Part shown: positions 33,988 through 46,897 of the stretch, piece by piece
Position numbering within the stretch: position 1 is the stretch's first letter
How the letters are laid out: each line of letters opens with the position of its first letter
NCBI GenBank assembly: GCA_035236585.1
Contig: CP141137.1
Coordinates: 49,994,057 to 50,058,056 of the forward strand
DNA from: Warburgia ugandensis
Taxonomy: Eukaryota > Streptophyta > Magnoliopsida > Canellales > Canellaceae
Direction: 5' to 3'
DNA length: 64,000 nt
The notes under the pieces: generated by a model
The model's input: only the letters and a program-made list of their open reading frames with translations
What the model was told of the DNA's origin: nothing
Database searches by the model: none
Program-made: the position numbers and the translations under genes

Positions 33988-35884
33988 TGTGGCGACCCGG
34001 TTTTCAAAAGTATTTTTTTCAAATAAAATTTCAAAATTTAACTCTCCTACAAGATTTTTTTTTTTTTTCAAAACATTTGAAATATATATAATGCATATTT
34101 ATTTTTCTCAATTCCCCTTCAACCCGGTGTCACAGTAAAACCTTCACATATAATAGCGGAATATAAATATACCATTACAAGATCTCCCTGGTCACAACCC
34201 AAACAATAAGTAATTTGGATTCAAATCAATGTTCAGATTTAATATATCAAAGTCGCATATCTTATTACATTCATCCTCAAGTGTTCATTATTTCAAAATG
34301 AAAGATAACAAATAACATATCTAACTAACTACTTATCCATACTTCTCTTCGTAGTCTCCTTATTTAATTTGGTATAGTCAACTACTTAGTCCTCTCGTGC
34401 TTCACCTGAAATGTTTTGTGGGGGTGAGTACAACGACTCAATAGGAACAAGTCTAAACCAACCATTTGAAAACCACGGCAAAGACATTGGCATAATTTTT
34501 GTGCAAACACTTCCATGATCAATCATAATTATGATATAAACATTATAAAACAATTATGCCTTTTAAAAAAATCTAGCATTTCCAATAAATTCTAATATGT
34601 CCTACAAATCTTATACATACAAGCCCATTAAGACTTTTATCAAAGAATGACGTATCACAATATGTTGTATCACAGATTGGCAACGTCCTACCACAACCTA
34701 TTTGGGCAATGGTCAATATCCTCGAGGATGGACCAACATGTCAGTCTATGTCTGATAATTATATGGTATACTATGCATGTAGAAGACTCACATCCAACTA
34801 CGTTCGGCCATAGATACCACAAGGGCTACACTAGTCCTCATGGGGGCACTGGATCAGAAGATAGCAGTCTCCCCATGATACAATACTCTCTACAATAGGC
34901 CTCTTAGGGCAGGTATCTCATTTCAGAAGTCAGTGACCAACTAGACTTCCTAGCATAGCAACCAAGTGGGCTTAGAATTTGCCCCAAGCTAGGTTCAACT
35001 CTCATGAGTCGCCTAATTTTAGGCTAGGCACAACTCTCTTGAGTTGCCTAATTTTTCACTCATTAGATCATTTCACATTGCTTAATGCATCCTATGAAAG
35101 TATTTATAACTTTCCCATTAGCAAGCATACATCAATAAACATGAATCATCCACTAGCTTACGCTAGTCATAGGACAGATACTCATATATTCATAGCTCAA
35201 CATTGTCAAGATCTTATGCTTACATTCTATTGCGTGGCATGTAGGAATCAATTGGTTTATTTCACAGACTAAACTTGGTGCTTAACAATTAAGTTTCAAG
35301 TTACACATATGAACAATTAGAGACTACACTCACATATAAACTTTTATTCATAGATCAAGACAAAAAAATATATCTTATGATATTGATCAAAATTCTATGG
35401 GCCATGCCTGCAGTGGTTCTTATGGGATACATTTATGCCTACTGACCATACAAGTGTGTGCTACGCCTAGGACTTAGGTGTATCATAAATAAGTAATGAG
35501 CATATGCTAGATTCTAAACATGCCATTACCATTGCTGGAGTATCACGCATGCTGTCTATGCAATGAGCGCCAAGCATTCCACCCTGTGCTGGGTGCCTAC
35601 CCATCCACTCGATGTTATGCGCTAAGAGTGAACGTAAAATATAGTAGTTAGATGACACCCATGGAGTGGTCATTTTAGCTTTCCTCTTCGAAATGACCAT
35701 TATCTAAAGCACGTTTCAAGCATCCTCCTCTAACATTTCACAAGACCACTTTGCTGCTTGTAATTGCTTTTGCCTTTTATCATGCATGGGCTAGCTCACC
35801 TGATTTGTGTCATATGTGATATTAGTCTAGTAGGGTCAAAATACTATAGTTCTTCCAGAAAGCGTCTATGTGCAACTGGGTTCT

Positions 35885-36480
35885 TTAGGCTACCTCTATA
35901 CCACTGGGCTTTTTATTGTAGGCAGTTGGAGTAGCAACCCGCTTCTCATTTACCATATAATTCCTTGGTGTTAGTAACATCCCTTTGTTAGTTTTATATA
36001 TCTCAACACCAAGGAAATAATGCAGAAATCCTAGTCCATTCCTATCAGAACCTTTTCCTTTTCCTTTTGTTTTGTTTTTGTTTTTTGTTTTGTTAGCATA
36101 TGAGAATTCTTTCAGACTACTTTTCAACATGTTGACTTCATGTACATCCCTCCCCGTAATTACTATATCATAAACATATAAGAGCAAGTAAAGGTCTCAT
36201 CTGTTGCCAGAGAAAAAGAGTTCTTCTGAGCAAATATGCCTCCTTATACCTTACCACGAGGGATTGATTGATCTCATAACCGACACTCATGGAGCTTGCT
36301 TAAGCTCCTAAACGGCTTTCTTTAGCCTGCATACGTGTGTCTGCTTTTTTGCCCGTTGCACTTTCTTGTTTCTCCATTTATACTTCTTGCGCAAAGATGT
36401 GTAAGAATGCATCATGAGTAGTTTCACTGCATGTTATGACTTGCCAATTTGCACCTGACCAGGTTTATGCTTGGACAAAA
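35885..36480 (-). pseudogene. Ty1/copia reverse transcriptase fragment
   Basis: The minus strand encodes 'LLYVYDIVITGRDVHEVNML' and, after an inserted lysine-rich stretch, 'GFLHYFLGVEIYKTNKGML'. These are the copia RT motifs YVDDI (here YVYD, one catalytic Asp lost) and YFLGIE. Upstream remnants 'CRLKKAV' and 'KHKPGQ' extend to about 36480 with stops. It lies inside the gypsy LTR, so it is a nested or captured fragment. Confidence 0.82.
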
Positions 36481-36969
36481 GTCATGGTCAGATGTTACCA
36501 ATAGACGAATGCTAGATGACCGCTTCATATGAGGACCATTCACCACTTACTGTGTCTCACTTTTGCACCCATATTTATAATGGTTTCTTAGGGCGGCCCC
36601 TCCCTACTTTTGTTTTTTCTTTCTTTCATAGTGACAAAGAACAAAACAAAATAAAAACAGACCCAACAAAGGTGATAATCAGCAGGATCATGCATCATTC
36701 ACAAGTATGCATGCACAGTGAAACCAGATCTGATTGTACGAGGTATTCAGCAAAACAAATCTGTAATAATAATAATAAATCTTTAGGCATTAATACTATT
36801 TTCTCATATCAAAACACATGCATGATTTCCTAACCTCAGTTAAAAGTCAAGTTAATTTAGAGCAGTTCCTAAGCAATCCCCTACCTCGCAGATGTGATCG
36901 TTCTTCTACAGCCTTCTTATCCAAAACACAAATTGGTTTGTAATTCTTGGCGTAGCTTGTTCCCCTCTC

Positions 36970-36986
36970 CTTCTTCTTCTTCTTCT

Positions 36987-37058
<72 letters not shown>
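36970..37058. repeat. (TTC)n-(CT)n microsatellite
   Basis: A TTC run (36970-36990) passes into about 34 CT units (36991-37058). Confidence 0.97.
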
Positions 37059-37061
<3 letters not shown>

Positions 37062-37489
37062 TGTTTCACGCATCCCTTCTTCTCCTCCCCTTCTTATCCC
37101 AATTTCATTAGACTTCTTCTTTCCTATCATCTCCTACCTATCCTTATCTAATTTGTTAGGTATCCTCCACTTTTCCTAATTCCTTCTTATCTCATTCTCA
37201 TTCTTATCCCATATCTCATTCTAATTAAGAACCTGTCCTCATCCTTTCCCAACTAACCAGGATTATCTAGGTTCATTGTACCTGGACACCTTTTGGCTTT
37301 GGATAGGGAATTTCTCCAAAAAGGTTATCTTTGGAGACTTGAACTCTAATTCTAGAGTTTTTTCCATTTATTCTATAGCCATTAGGGCATTTAGCTATTT
37401 TGTTGTCAATTCCATACAAGAAATATATATATTATAAAATGTACGTTATTACAATCTTCTCTACTTACAAAAATTTTGTCCTTGAAATT

Positions 37490-39885
37490 TCAAGGTAATA
37501 CAGTGAACAACTCTGAAAACCTTTGTCTCATGACGCTTTCCACTTCCCAGGTAGCTTCTTCAATTGTATGATGATGCCATAAGACTTTGACTAACAGGAT
37601 AGTCTTGTTTCTCAAAGTCTTCTCCTTTCGATCTAGGATCTGTACTGGATTTGTCTCAAAAGTCAGATCAGATTGTAGTTTAATTGGCACTTGCTCTAAC
37701 ACATTGGTAGGATTTGGAACATATTTCCTGAGCATTGACACATGGAATACATTATGTACCTCTGATAACTGTGGTGGAAGTGCTAGTCGATATGCCACTT
37801 GTCCAATTCTTTCCAGAATTTCAAATGGTCCTATGAATCTAGGGCTCAATTTGCCCTTAATTCCAAACCTCGTCACGCCCTTAGTTGGTGAGACCTTCAA
37901 GAAAATATGATCTCCAACTATAAATTCAAGATCTCTGTGCCTCCTATCCGCATAGCTCTTTGGTCTACTATGGGCAGCCAATAACCGCTTCTGGATAATT
38001 CGTACCTTCTCTGCACACTGCTCGATTAATTCCGACTTCACAAATTGTCGTTCACCAATATCGCTCCAACAAGTTAGTGTTCGACAAGGTCTACCATATA
38101 ATGCCTCGTACGGTGCCATGCCAATGCTAGAGTGGTAACTGTTATTATATGCAAACTCTATCAAGGGAAGATGTTCATCCTAGTTACCTTTCCACTCTAA
38201 AGTACAAGCCCTGAGCATATCTTCAAGCGTCTAAATAGTTCGCTCAGACTGTCCGTCAGTCTATGGGTGAAAAGTTGTACTAAATCTTTGCGAGGTGCCA
38301 AGTCCTTCCTATACACTCTACCAAAAATGTGATGTAAATCTACTATCCCTGTTAGATATGATGGTCAAAGGCACTCCGTGCAAACTTACAATCTCCTTAA
38401 TATATAACTTTGACAAACTCTCCAGTGATTGTCTCTGTTGAATAGGAAGGAAGTGTGCGGATTTAGTAAGTCTATCTACTATCACCCAAATCATGTCGTG
38501 CCCACTAGAGCTTAGGGATAATCCCACTACAAAGTCCATTGTAACGTGATCCCACTTCCATTCTGGGAGTTCTAAAGTCTGTAATAGTCCTGCTGGTCTT
38601 TGATGCTCTGCCTTCACCCTTTGATAAGTCAAACATTTTGCCACACACTCACCAATGTCTCTTTTCATGCCCTGCCACCAAAAATTCCTCTTCAAGTCTT
38701 GATACATTTTTGTACCCCCAGGGTGAATGGTAAATTTGAGTTATGTGCCTCTTGTAATATTTTCTGTCTTAGCTCGGCTACTGCTGGGACTACATGTCTA
38801 CCCTAAAAGCGTACTCCTCCATCAGTACCCATTGAGAATCCAGTCTTACTACTCATGCCTTGAGTTTCTTCACACTCCTTTTGAGCTCGCAATATACGGT
38901 CTGTGAAGGCTGATCTTACAGTGACATTTGCTATCCTTCCTTTCATCTTCCTACTGAGAGCATCAACTACGACATTGGCCTTACCAGGATGGTACTGGAT
39001 GGTAAAGTCATAGTCTCTTAGGTATTCCATCCAACGTCGTTGCCTCGTATTGAGATCACTTTGTGAGAATATGTACTTAAGACTTTTATGATCTGTAAAG
39101 ACTTCAAACCTTTCGCCATAGAAATAATGTCTCCAGATCTTTAGAGAGAAAACCACAACAACCAACTCTAAATCATGTGTGGGATAGTTTACTTCATGAG
39201 TCTTCAACTCTATAGAGGCATAAGCAATCACCTTTCCATGTTGCATTAACATGCATCCGAGTCCTTTACCCGAGGCATCACTATATACCATGAATCCTCC
39301 ACTATCGACTGGCAAGGTCAAAATAGGCGCAGTGGTGGGTCTCCTTTTCAACTCTTGGAAACTCCTTTCACATTCATCAGTCCATTCAAATCTTTTCTCC
39401 TTCTTGGTCAATTGGGTCATGGGTTGTGCTATGCGAGAAAATCCCTCAATAAATATCCTGTAATACCCGGCTAACCCAAGAAAGCTACGGATCTCCGATA
39501 CAGTCTTTGGCCTTTCCCAATTGGTGATTGCTTCTATCTTCTTAGGATCAACTGCAATACCGTTTGCAAATATAACATGCTTGAGAAACTGTATTTGGTC
39601 AAGCCAAAATTCACACTTTGAGAATTTTGCATATAGCTTATGCGTTTGGAGTGTGCTCAACACGATTTTCAAATGCTCTTGATGTTCATCTCGACTACTA
39701 GAATAGACTAGAATATCATCGACGAATACAATGATGAACTTGTCAAGATATTCTCGAAATACCCGATTCATCAAATCCATAAAAGCTGCAGGTGCATTCA
39801 TTAGTTCAAAAGGCATAACTAGGAATTCGTAGTGGCCATGCCTAGTTCTAAATGTTGTCTTCAAGATATCCTCGTCTTTATAGTG
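37490..39885 (-). pseudogene. Ty3/gypsy (chromovirus-like) pol, 5' truncated
   Basis: Minus-strand pol remnant in gypsy order. Reverse transcriptase has '[17 protein letters not shown]' and the catalytic FVDDILVYS. RNase H has '[14 protein letters not shown]' and '[11 protein letters not shown]'. Then come '[15 protein letters not shown]', integrase zinc-finger remnant ('WWQGMKRDI', 'CVAKC'), integrase core ('WDHVTMDFV', '[10 protein letters not shown]', 'NNSYHSSIGMAPYEALYGR') and a C-terminus 'LVKVLWHHHTIEEATWEVE' resembling the chromodomain end of Tekay/Del chromoviruses. Stops or shifts near 38803 and 38165-38317 break it. Homology starts abruptly at about 39885 inside RT, so gag, protease and the 5' part of RT are missing. 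It belongs with the 3' LTR at 33988-37453. Confidence 0.9.
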
Positions 39886-39909
39886 GCCAATCTATCAATC
39901 TATCAAAAA

Positions 39910-41213
39910 TGTCAACATCCATGTACAACCCAACAAATCTAAATACAAGTCCAAGAGATGTACACTAAATTAGTCTCTGAAATACAAAATGCAGATGGTC
40001 TTTGAGGTCTTCGCTCAATCAACGCTGCTCCACCTGGTTACCCTTAGCGCTATCGCACTCCAAATCTGAGGCATTGTAGAATAAACCAATGCCTCTGCAA
40101 GCTATGCTTATGTATGTGATCACATTCAACAAAAGTATAATAAAATTATATGGCAGGAAATATCAATGTCATTGCGAATCTCATAAGATAAAATATGTAC
40201 AAGGCACGTCAAATCAACAAACGTCTATAATAATAACACATGAAAATCTTAAGTCTAAGCAAATCAATATCAAATTTCATCATCATGGCATGTAAGGCAT
40301 GATCAAAACATCGATAAGCATCCATCAAAAGCAATAGGAATCCGTGTCCACATTGAAATATAATGCATGTGATGATAAATAGGGCACCGTACAAAAACAA
40401 GCCCTAAAAGTGTTCCACGAGACTCAATCACCGGTAATGAGTACTCATACCGGAGTCACTCACTGCTTAGGCCCAACTTACCCCAGTTCACCCCGCATAT
40501 CAATATTGCCTGAGCATACAGAATAAGAATATGGCCTACTATGCTGCAGTGGCAACCACACAAGGATCTTAACCACTATCACTCCCCGTTGACACTATAA
40601 TAGGAGACTTTCTCTGTCCCCATGGGAGGGAACCGACCCATGGAGGGGACTGCCCATGATACCTCCACCTACGTACCTGGCCCTCTCAAGGGCGATGTCT
40701 AATCATCATCATTACAAAGTTAGAGGGCGGGTGGCCAACCCTACTACCCTCCTAGCATAGTACCCATCGGGTGGAAGCACCCATCATAATCTACAAACAC
40801 TGAATCAAGAATCGGAATTCGTGCATAATCATTCTCGATAAATCCAAATCAAGAGAGAAATTCAATATATTAATACCATGCATAAAAAATCATTATATAC
40901 ATCCTTAAATAAACCAAATCAATGCCACGTAAAATGTATTAAGAAGCAGTGTATAAATCATGCACAAAAGGAATAGCAAACATGTCAACAATACACATTA
41001 AAAAGTGATCTCATGGAAACATAGTAGGCATAAAGTCCATACTTCAAAGTTCTCAAATAATACATCATGATTTAAGAAATCATGAAAAAATCTCAACTGT
41101 AATCACCCACCTTAACAAACGCGGTACTCCAATTAGTCGCGTAAGCAATGTCACGTCGTGTGCTCTGTTGTACCTGTCACATCATAAGTCATCTATCACT
41201 TGGTATTCTCACA
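39910..41213 (-). mobile_element. LTR-like block, first half (split by solo LTR)
   Basis: Together with 45626-46897 this appears to be one long minus-strand LTR into which the solo LTR inserted. It has landmarks shared with the other LTRs here, for example 'GAGGGCGGGTGGCCAACC' with 'CCTCCTAGCATAG' (40720-40760), compare 49497-49535. The end at about 39910 is approximate. Confidence 0.5.
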
Positions 41214-41218
41214 TCTCA
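41214..41218. repeat. 5-bp target-site duplication, left copy
   Basis: TCTCA lies directly before the solo LTR, repeated at 45626-45630. Confidence 0.85.
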
Positions 41219-44200
41219 TGTAATGACCCTGAATTTTTGTAAATTATTAAGGAAAATTAATAAAGTTTGAAGTTTTAGAAATTCTAGGCTAGAATATTAG
41301 GTTATTGAAAATTCTCTTTTTATAGAGATTATATTATAAATTAAAAAATAGAAATTATGGATGTACTTGGAAAACTGATCGAAACAACATTAAGTACGTT
41401 CAATTCTGAGTTAAAATGAAAATTCCTTAATTTTTCCATTTGGGGGTAAAATGGTAATTTTACCCATATCCCATATCCAAGAAATAAGACCTCAATATTC
41501 ATGAAGTACTTAGAAATATGATTCCAACGCCACTAAGTACACTCGATTCCGAGTTCGGACAAATATTGCCTATTATTCTCGAATTTTGGAGTTAAAAGGG
41601 CAAAAAGGTCTTTTCATATAAAAGTGGGGCCCACAAAGTGGGCCAACGTTCTAGAAGCACCAATAATTGCTCAGTGCATTATTTCTAGTAGTGGAGATTG
41701 TAGTAGGAATGGAGAATGCATTAGTAATTAAAATTTCTAAAGTAATAAAATATCTTATCAAAAGAAATGATAAAAAAAATCAAATTTGGCTATAAATATG
41801 TCCCAAAATTTTTCAAAAATTTTCACAACCTTAACCACGAAATTTGCAAATATTTTCTAGAATTTCAGCCCCAAATTCCTCTTCATCCCTCCCCAAACTC
41901 TCTTTTCCTTATTTCTCTCTCCTCTTTCTAATTGGAACAAGAGACTTAAATTCAATTAGGCACTCCATTCCAGGAAGAATCTTATCAATTTCACCATCCA
42001 TAACATCCTATACTACAGTATATACAAAAGCCCCAAATCAATTTCAAGATCCAACAGTTCCAACAACAGGATCACACAAAAAGGTGGATAATCGGGCTAT
42101 ATTATCATCAACCGGTAATTCTCTCAAATTGGGCATCAATTATTGTTTTTCTCCAATTAGGTAGGTGGAACTACTTCCCATATATATTTATTATGTTTTA
42201 GTGTAATTTTTATTTTTCTATAATTTAATTTGAATGAAAAATGGTAAAAATAAAGTCAATACCAAACCCTTCAATTTATGGTGATAGAGAGCTCAGATGG
42301 AAATTCTGAGCTTTCCAATCGATCCAGAAGGGTCAAAAAACCCCTAGGGTACAATTTTTAAGAAAATCTAATAAGGTTTGGACCCTCAATTGAGAGAGAT
42401 TAATTCTGCTGGGCCCAGATCAAATCTGGACCCTAAGAACGGCTATAAACTTCAATTTAAGATTGTGGAGTCATATGAACTCCAAATTGAGATCAGAAAG
42501 AAGTTATGGAAAGCTTGTAATGTCTAGTTTCTAATGAAGTCATAATATTTCTAAAAATTATTTCTGAATTATTATGTATTTTGGAAATAAGTGTCCAATT
42601 TCTAAGATCTTCAAGATCTAAGGTGATTAGATCTTGGAAATTTATTTTAGTGATGATATAATAATGTAATAAAGTAATATCTATGGTTAATTTGGAGAGA
42701 TCTTGGATAAAATAGGGGATCTACCCTTTATGGTAGAAACACCCTTAAAAAAAATACAAAGGGACCCACTTGATCAATGTGATCAAGTATGATCAGATCC
42801 TTGAGATGGATTAAAGGAATGATATTATGATAGAATCTAGTTAGATCATGGATGAAATGTGACAAAATCAAGTGGATATGATTTTTGGATCTTAATGGAT
42901 TAAAAGCCCTAAAGGTAATTAAAACCTTTAATCTAAAGGAAAACACCTAAGATCTAATGATTGGATCATATTTAAAGGTTTATAATAATCTTAATAAAAT
43001 TAGTTTAATTTTATTGGATATAAAAGTGTAAATGTGATTTATGTTTTAAGTTTTAATTGTCTTTTATTGGATATAGAAGTGTAAATGTGATTTATGTTCT
43101 AAGTTAGAAAGCATGATAGTGTAATCTTTAAATTTTAATATGATATGCCCTAAATGAGTAATTTGTTAGTAGATTTGATTATCTAGGATTTAAACATGAT
43201 TTCATTATGATAGAAGATGTGTTTCATAACTTAGGATCATGTTAGTTTTATTTCACTAGCTTAAGTTACATTCATAGGAAGAATGTTAGTATATAGTTGT
43301 TAAACTTATATTTGATTTATGCTTTCAAGTTGATGATTTACTTATTGTCAAATTTTATTCAATTGTTAAGTAATTGTTAAGATATAAGGAGCATAAATCA
43401 CCAAAAATGTAAACTAATGAAATATAGAAATTCATGGACAATTAAGATGAATAAATGATTTTGACTTAATAAGGGCTATAGTTAGTAGGACAATATAAGG
43501 AATGATTTATCATTTCCTTGCCCAAAGTAGGAAAATAATGAACATCCATGGATAACATTGTGCTTATCCATGGAAATTAATTAAAATCAATTAGAGAAGG
43601 GACTTAAGGTAAAGAGCTTATAGGAACCTTATCAAAGGTTGAGCTAGTACCACTCTAGTGGACTCTAAACATTATGGTTATAGAGGGTATACAAGAGCCA
43701 AGTGCTTTTGCCTCACCTCCCATTGACGTAAGAGAGGTCTAAACGCCTCCTTACATGAGGGTTGTATTAACCACTTTTTGAGCAGACTTTAACTGGTAAG
43801 TACTGGTCATCCTAAAATAAGGAGAAGTTGTCTAGTGATAGGAAGAAATAAATTATCTTCAACCAAGTAAGACACTAACTGGTTGAATAATAATAAGAAC
43901 ATAAAAAGATAGCAAATTATCTAACCTTAATAAAAATAGTAAGTGAGATAAGGATGATCAAACAAGATGAGATATTGTATGATCAAAAACAATAAGGAAA
44001 AAGAAACATCAATATAAATTAAATTGTTATGTATGATATAGATAGTATTTGTATAGATGATATTAAACCCATGGATATAGGATATTCAAGGAAGAAAGAT
44101 TCAGATCATCCTACATAAGGATGATCAAAAGACCATGTAGTATGTACCCTTGATTAGAAAAATGACATTATACATATGATTTGACAGATATATATTGATC

Positions 44201-45625
44201 GAGACTATGGCAGATTTCAAGGAGTAAGAATACCTTATTGAGGTAGGTGGATTATTTAGAATGCCTTTACATGAAGATACATGTCTAATACATGATCTTA
44301 TGTTTTGAAGTATTGACATGTATGATACCAATATATTAAGGTAAATACCTCAAATTGAAATATGATCCAACCAAATGATGAGGAAAATAAGTATTAAATG
44401 GTCAAGTTAATAATTGAGAACAACCCTAAGTGAATAGGAAAGTAGAAAATATTTCAGTCCTAGATAATCAGATAGATAGTCTGATATGTATAAGTATTAT
44501 TTTACATACAAGCTTGGAGGCTTGTGGTTTTATTTTAAACAGGCATAGGCCTGAGGATGTTATGCTAGGAGAGTTAAGAGAGTTTGGCCACCCACTCTTT
44601 GAAACTTGATGATATTGAATACCAAACCTAAGAAAGGCTAAAAGTCGGGTGGGGCATTTATGGGAAGGCCACCACTGTGACAACCATGGTCCTCCCATAT
44701 GGACATGGATATTGTAATTTCCACTGAGAATGGTATAAGTGGATTATTGAATAGTTATCTGGGCGCGCTGTACGGATCAGACTGCAAGCATAGTAGTCCT
44801 TGATTATTTTGCATTATGATGCATATGAAATTGGCATAGTAAAATGCCTTAAGGAATGGCATGATGAAATGTCAGGTAATTGTATATTACCAATATTTTT
44901 CCCAAGAAGGGAAATTCCCTGTATAATAACTGGCTGAGATACAAATCTCTTATGATGAAAGGAGTTGATCAGCTTTGAATAGAAATGATTCTTGATTATT
45001 TTTAACGGATTTGTCCTTATACAATATGTATGCATAAAGGTGAACACAAATGACAAGGAAATGAGATGTCCTTATAACTAATAGTTATTAATGAATGTGT
45101 TTATGATAGAACAAATTATGGGATACTTGAATATTGAGATTATATTGTCAATAACTTACATTCTTATCCCCTACTAATCATAGCTTGCTGAGATATTGTA
45201 AATTTTCAAATGTTTACAATATCTCAGATACAGAGAAGGAGACATAAGAGCTCAAGACTTGAAGAACAATTGAAGAATAAGTAATCAAGGTATATCCTTT
45301 GAAACATTGTTAGAACATGTATTGAATTTTGAACTTTGTAATTTGGATTGTATATTTGGACAAGTATTGTAAGGATACAATGGGCTGTGTACTGTGAACC
45401 ACTAGATGGATCCTGAAGTTTAATAAAAGAATATTCCTTCAATGGAATTTTATCTTATACAAAATTCTACTTATGTTATGTATGAGGTGGTGACTTAGGT
45501 TTTACAAAACAAATTCTAAAGAAAAGAATTTCAGCTGCTTTGGTTTGCGAATTTTTTTTTACTCTAACAGCCCTATCTTTACAAAATGTATTATAAAATG
45601 TGTTATAAAAACTCGAGTCGCCACA
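41219..45625 (+). mobile_element. 4.4 kb solo LTR
   Basis: It starts TGTAATGACCC and ends GAGTCGCCACA, is bounded by TG..CA and flanked by a perfect 5-bp duplication TCTCA, and holds no gag or pol. These are the signs of a solo LTR left by recombination between the two LTRs of one element. A TATA-like CTATAAATA is at 41790-41798. Relatives in the window are the inverted segment 48850-52311 and, at its end, the LTR at 33988. The internal ORF at 41844-42164 has no recognised domain. Confidence 0.85.
41790..41798 (+). promoter_or_regulatory. LTR TATA box
   Basis: CTATAAATA lies 571 bases into the solo LTR. The related inverted LTR has the same word, so this is the likely U3 promoter. Confidence 0.55.
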
Positions 45626-45630
45626 TCTCA
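45626..45630. repeat. 5-bp target-site duplication, right copy
   Basis: TCTCA is identical to 41214-41218. Confidence 0.85.
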
Positions 45631-46897
45631 AAATAAACAAATCCAAGTAACAATTCCCTTGATCTGGCAGTTAATCCTAGATTAACAACCCAAATCATCT
45701 GATTAACCCTTTATTAGGTCAATCCTGTACTAAATGTAGGCTTTTCTAATATCTAGATAAACATTCAAGGTCTTTGATCATCAATCTGTATCATGATCCA
45801 CTTAATTTATGTCCCTTAATCAATGAAGGGTCAATCCCTAACATCTCGTGGAGTTTGGAGATAATCCGACCGTTGGATCGCTCCATAATACTTGTAATTG
45901 ACATCTAATCATCAATTCTAGTCATACTCATCATGATCCTTCAAATTTTAATGTTTCTTAACCCATCTGTGGTGTCTGATCGTAGATTAGATATCAAGAA
46001 GTCATTGTTTACACAATGACACATTAGATAGTCCAGATTGTCTGATCTGTTTTTTAGCATATGTCATAAATTCTATTGAATATAACCTATATCGAGTATA
46101 GATCTATCCATTACTAAGCATGTATTAATAATTCAACGGTTAGATTATCCCTAAAACATAAATCTCAAGTGAAATTGTACGAATATAGCAAAATACAATA
46201 AATCGAGAATAGGGCTTCATAGATCTTACCTTCAAAGCATGCTTCCATGCTTCTTACACCCTTGGATGGTCTGGATCAATGTTTATTTCAAATGAAATCC
46301 TTCGATCCACATCGCTCGCACTATTCCCCCCATCAACGGTCAAGATGATCTTAAATCTCCCAATAACCTTGGGGCTTTTATTCTTTTGGGCAAGCCTTGC
46401 AGTATGACTGACTCGAATCAATGATCCAGGACAACATGCAAATTCTGGCATCTATTTTCCACAGGCATGCTATTTTCCCTTCAATCTGGTGTTGTTTCTC
46501 GTTTGATCGAGATGAAACTAAAGGGATTATGTTCCCTTCTTTGTGTAGAGTGAAATAGATAGCTTACATCAAAGATTCGAACAATCCCCTTTGTCAACGA
46601 CACCATTTTTTTTGGCTTCTTGAAAACCCCATAGCACCCATTTTCTTCTTCTTCTCCGACGTGGCTGCATTTCTCAAACGTCACGACCTCTTCTCCTTCT
46701 CTCCCTTTTTGCTTAACTCCTCTCTTCTCCTTATTCTTCTTCTTCCCCCTCTCCTCCTTTCTCTTTCTCTCTCCCCATCAGATTTTTCCCTAGTGCTGTC
46801 AGGTTTGGGAATAGATCGACGAGTTTAAGTGGGAGGGGTGCCATTATCAAAATGGCCCCCTGTTGTTTCTACTCTTTTTTTTATGTGGGATGTTACA
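45631..46897 (-). mobile_element. LTR-like block, second half
   Basis: Read on the minus strand it begins TGTAACATCCCACAT at 46897, a start typical of plant Ty3/gypsy LTRs. It is interrupted at 45626 by the solo LTR and continues at 41213. No matching duplication flanks it (CTTGA on the right, A-run on the left), so the outer left edge or the history is uncertain. Confidence 0.52.

Larger units (their letters stand above)
33988..37453 (-). mobile_element. 3' LTR of a Ty3/gypsy element
   Basis: Read on the minus strand the segment starts TGTAATAACGTAC at 37453, directly after a purine-rich tract (GTAGAGAAGA) that fits a polypurine tract. It ends GGGTCGCCACA at 33988. The pol gene upstream stops at 37490, as expected for a 3' LTR. 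The length of about 3.5 kb includes a nested Ty1/copia fragment and a CT microsatellite. The end GTCGCCACA is shared with the solo LTR at 41219-45625, so the two families are related. Confidence 0.72.

Noticed and set aside
36894..37151. Ser/Leu-rich plus-strand ORF and Arg/Glu-rich minus-strand ORF
   Set aside because: Both are translations of the CT/GA microsatellite inside the gypsy LTR.
33988..46897. One single full-length gypsy element with both LTRs
   Set aside because: The two candidate LTRs start differently (TGTAATAACG and TGTAACATCC), their flanks do not match (ATAAA and CTTGA), and pol is cut inside RT.
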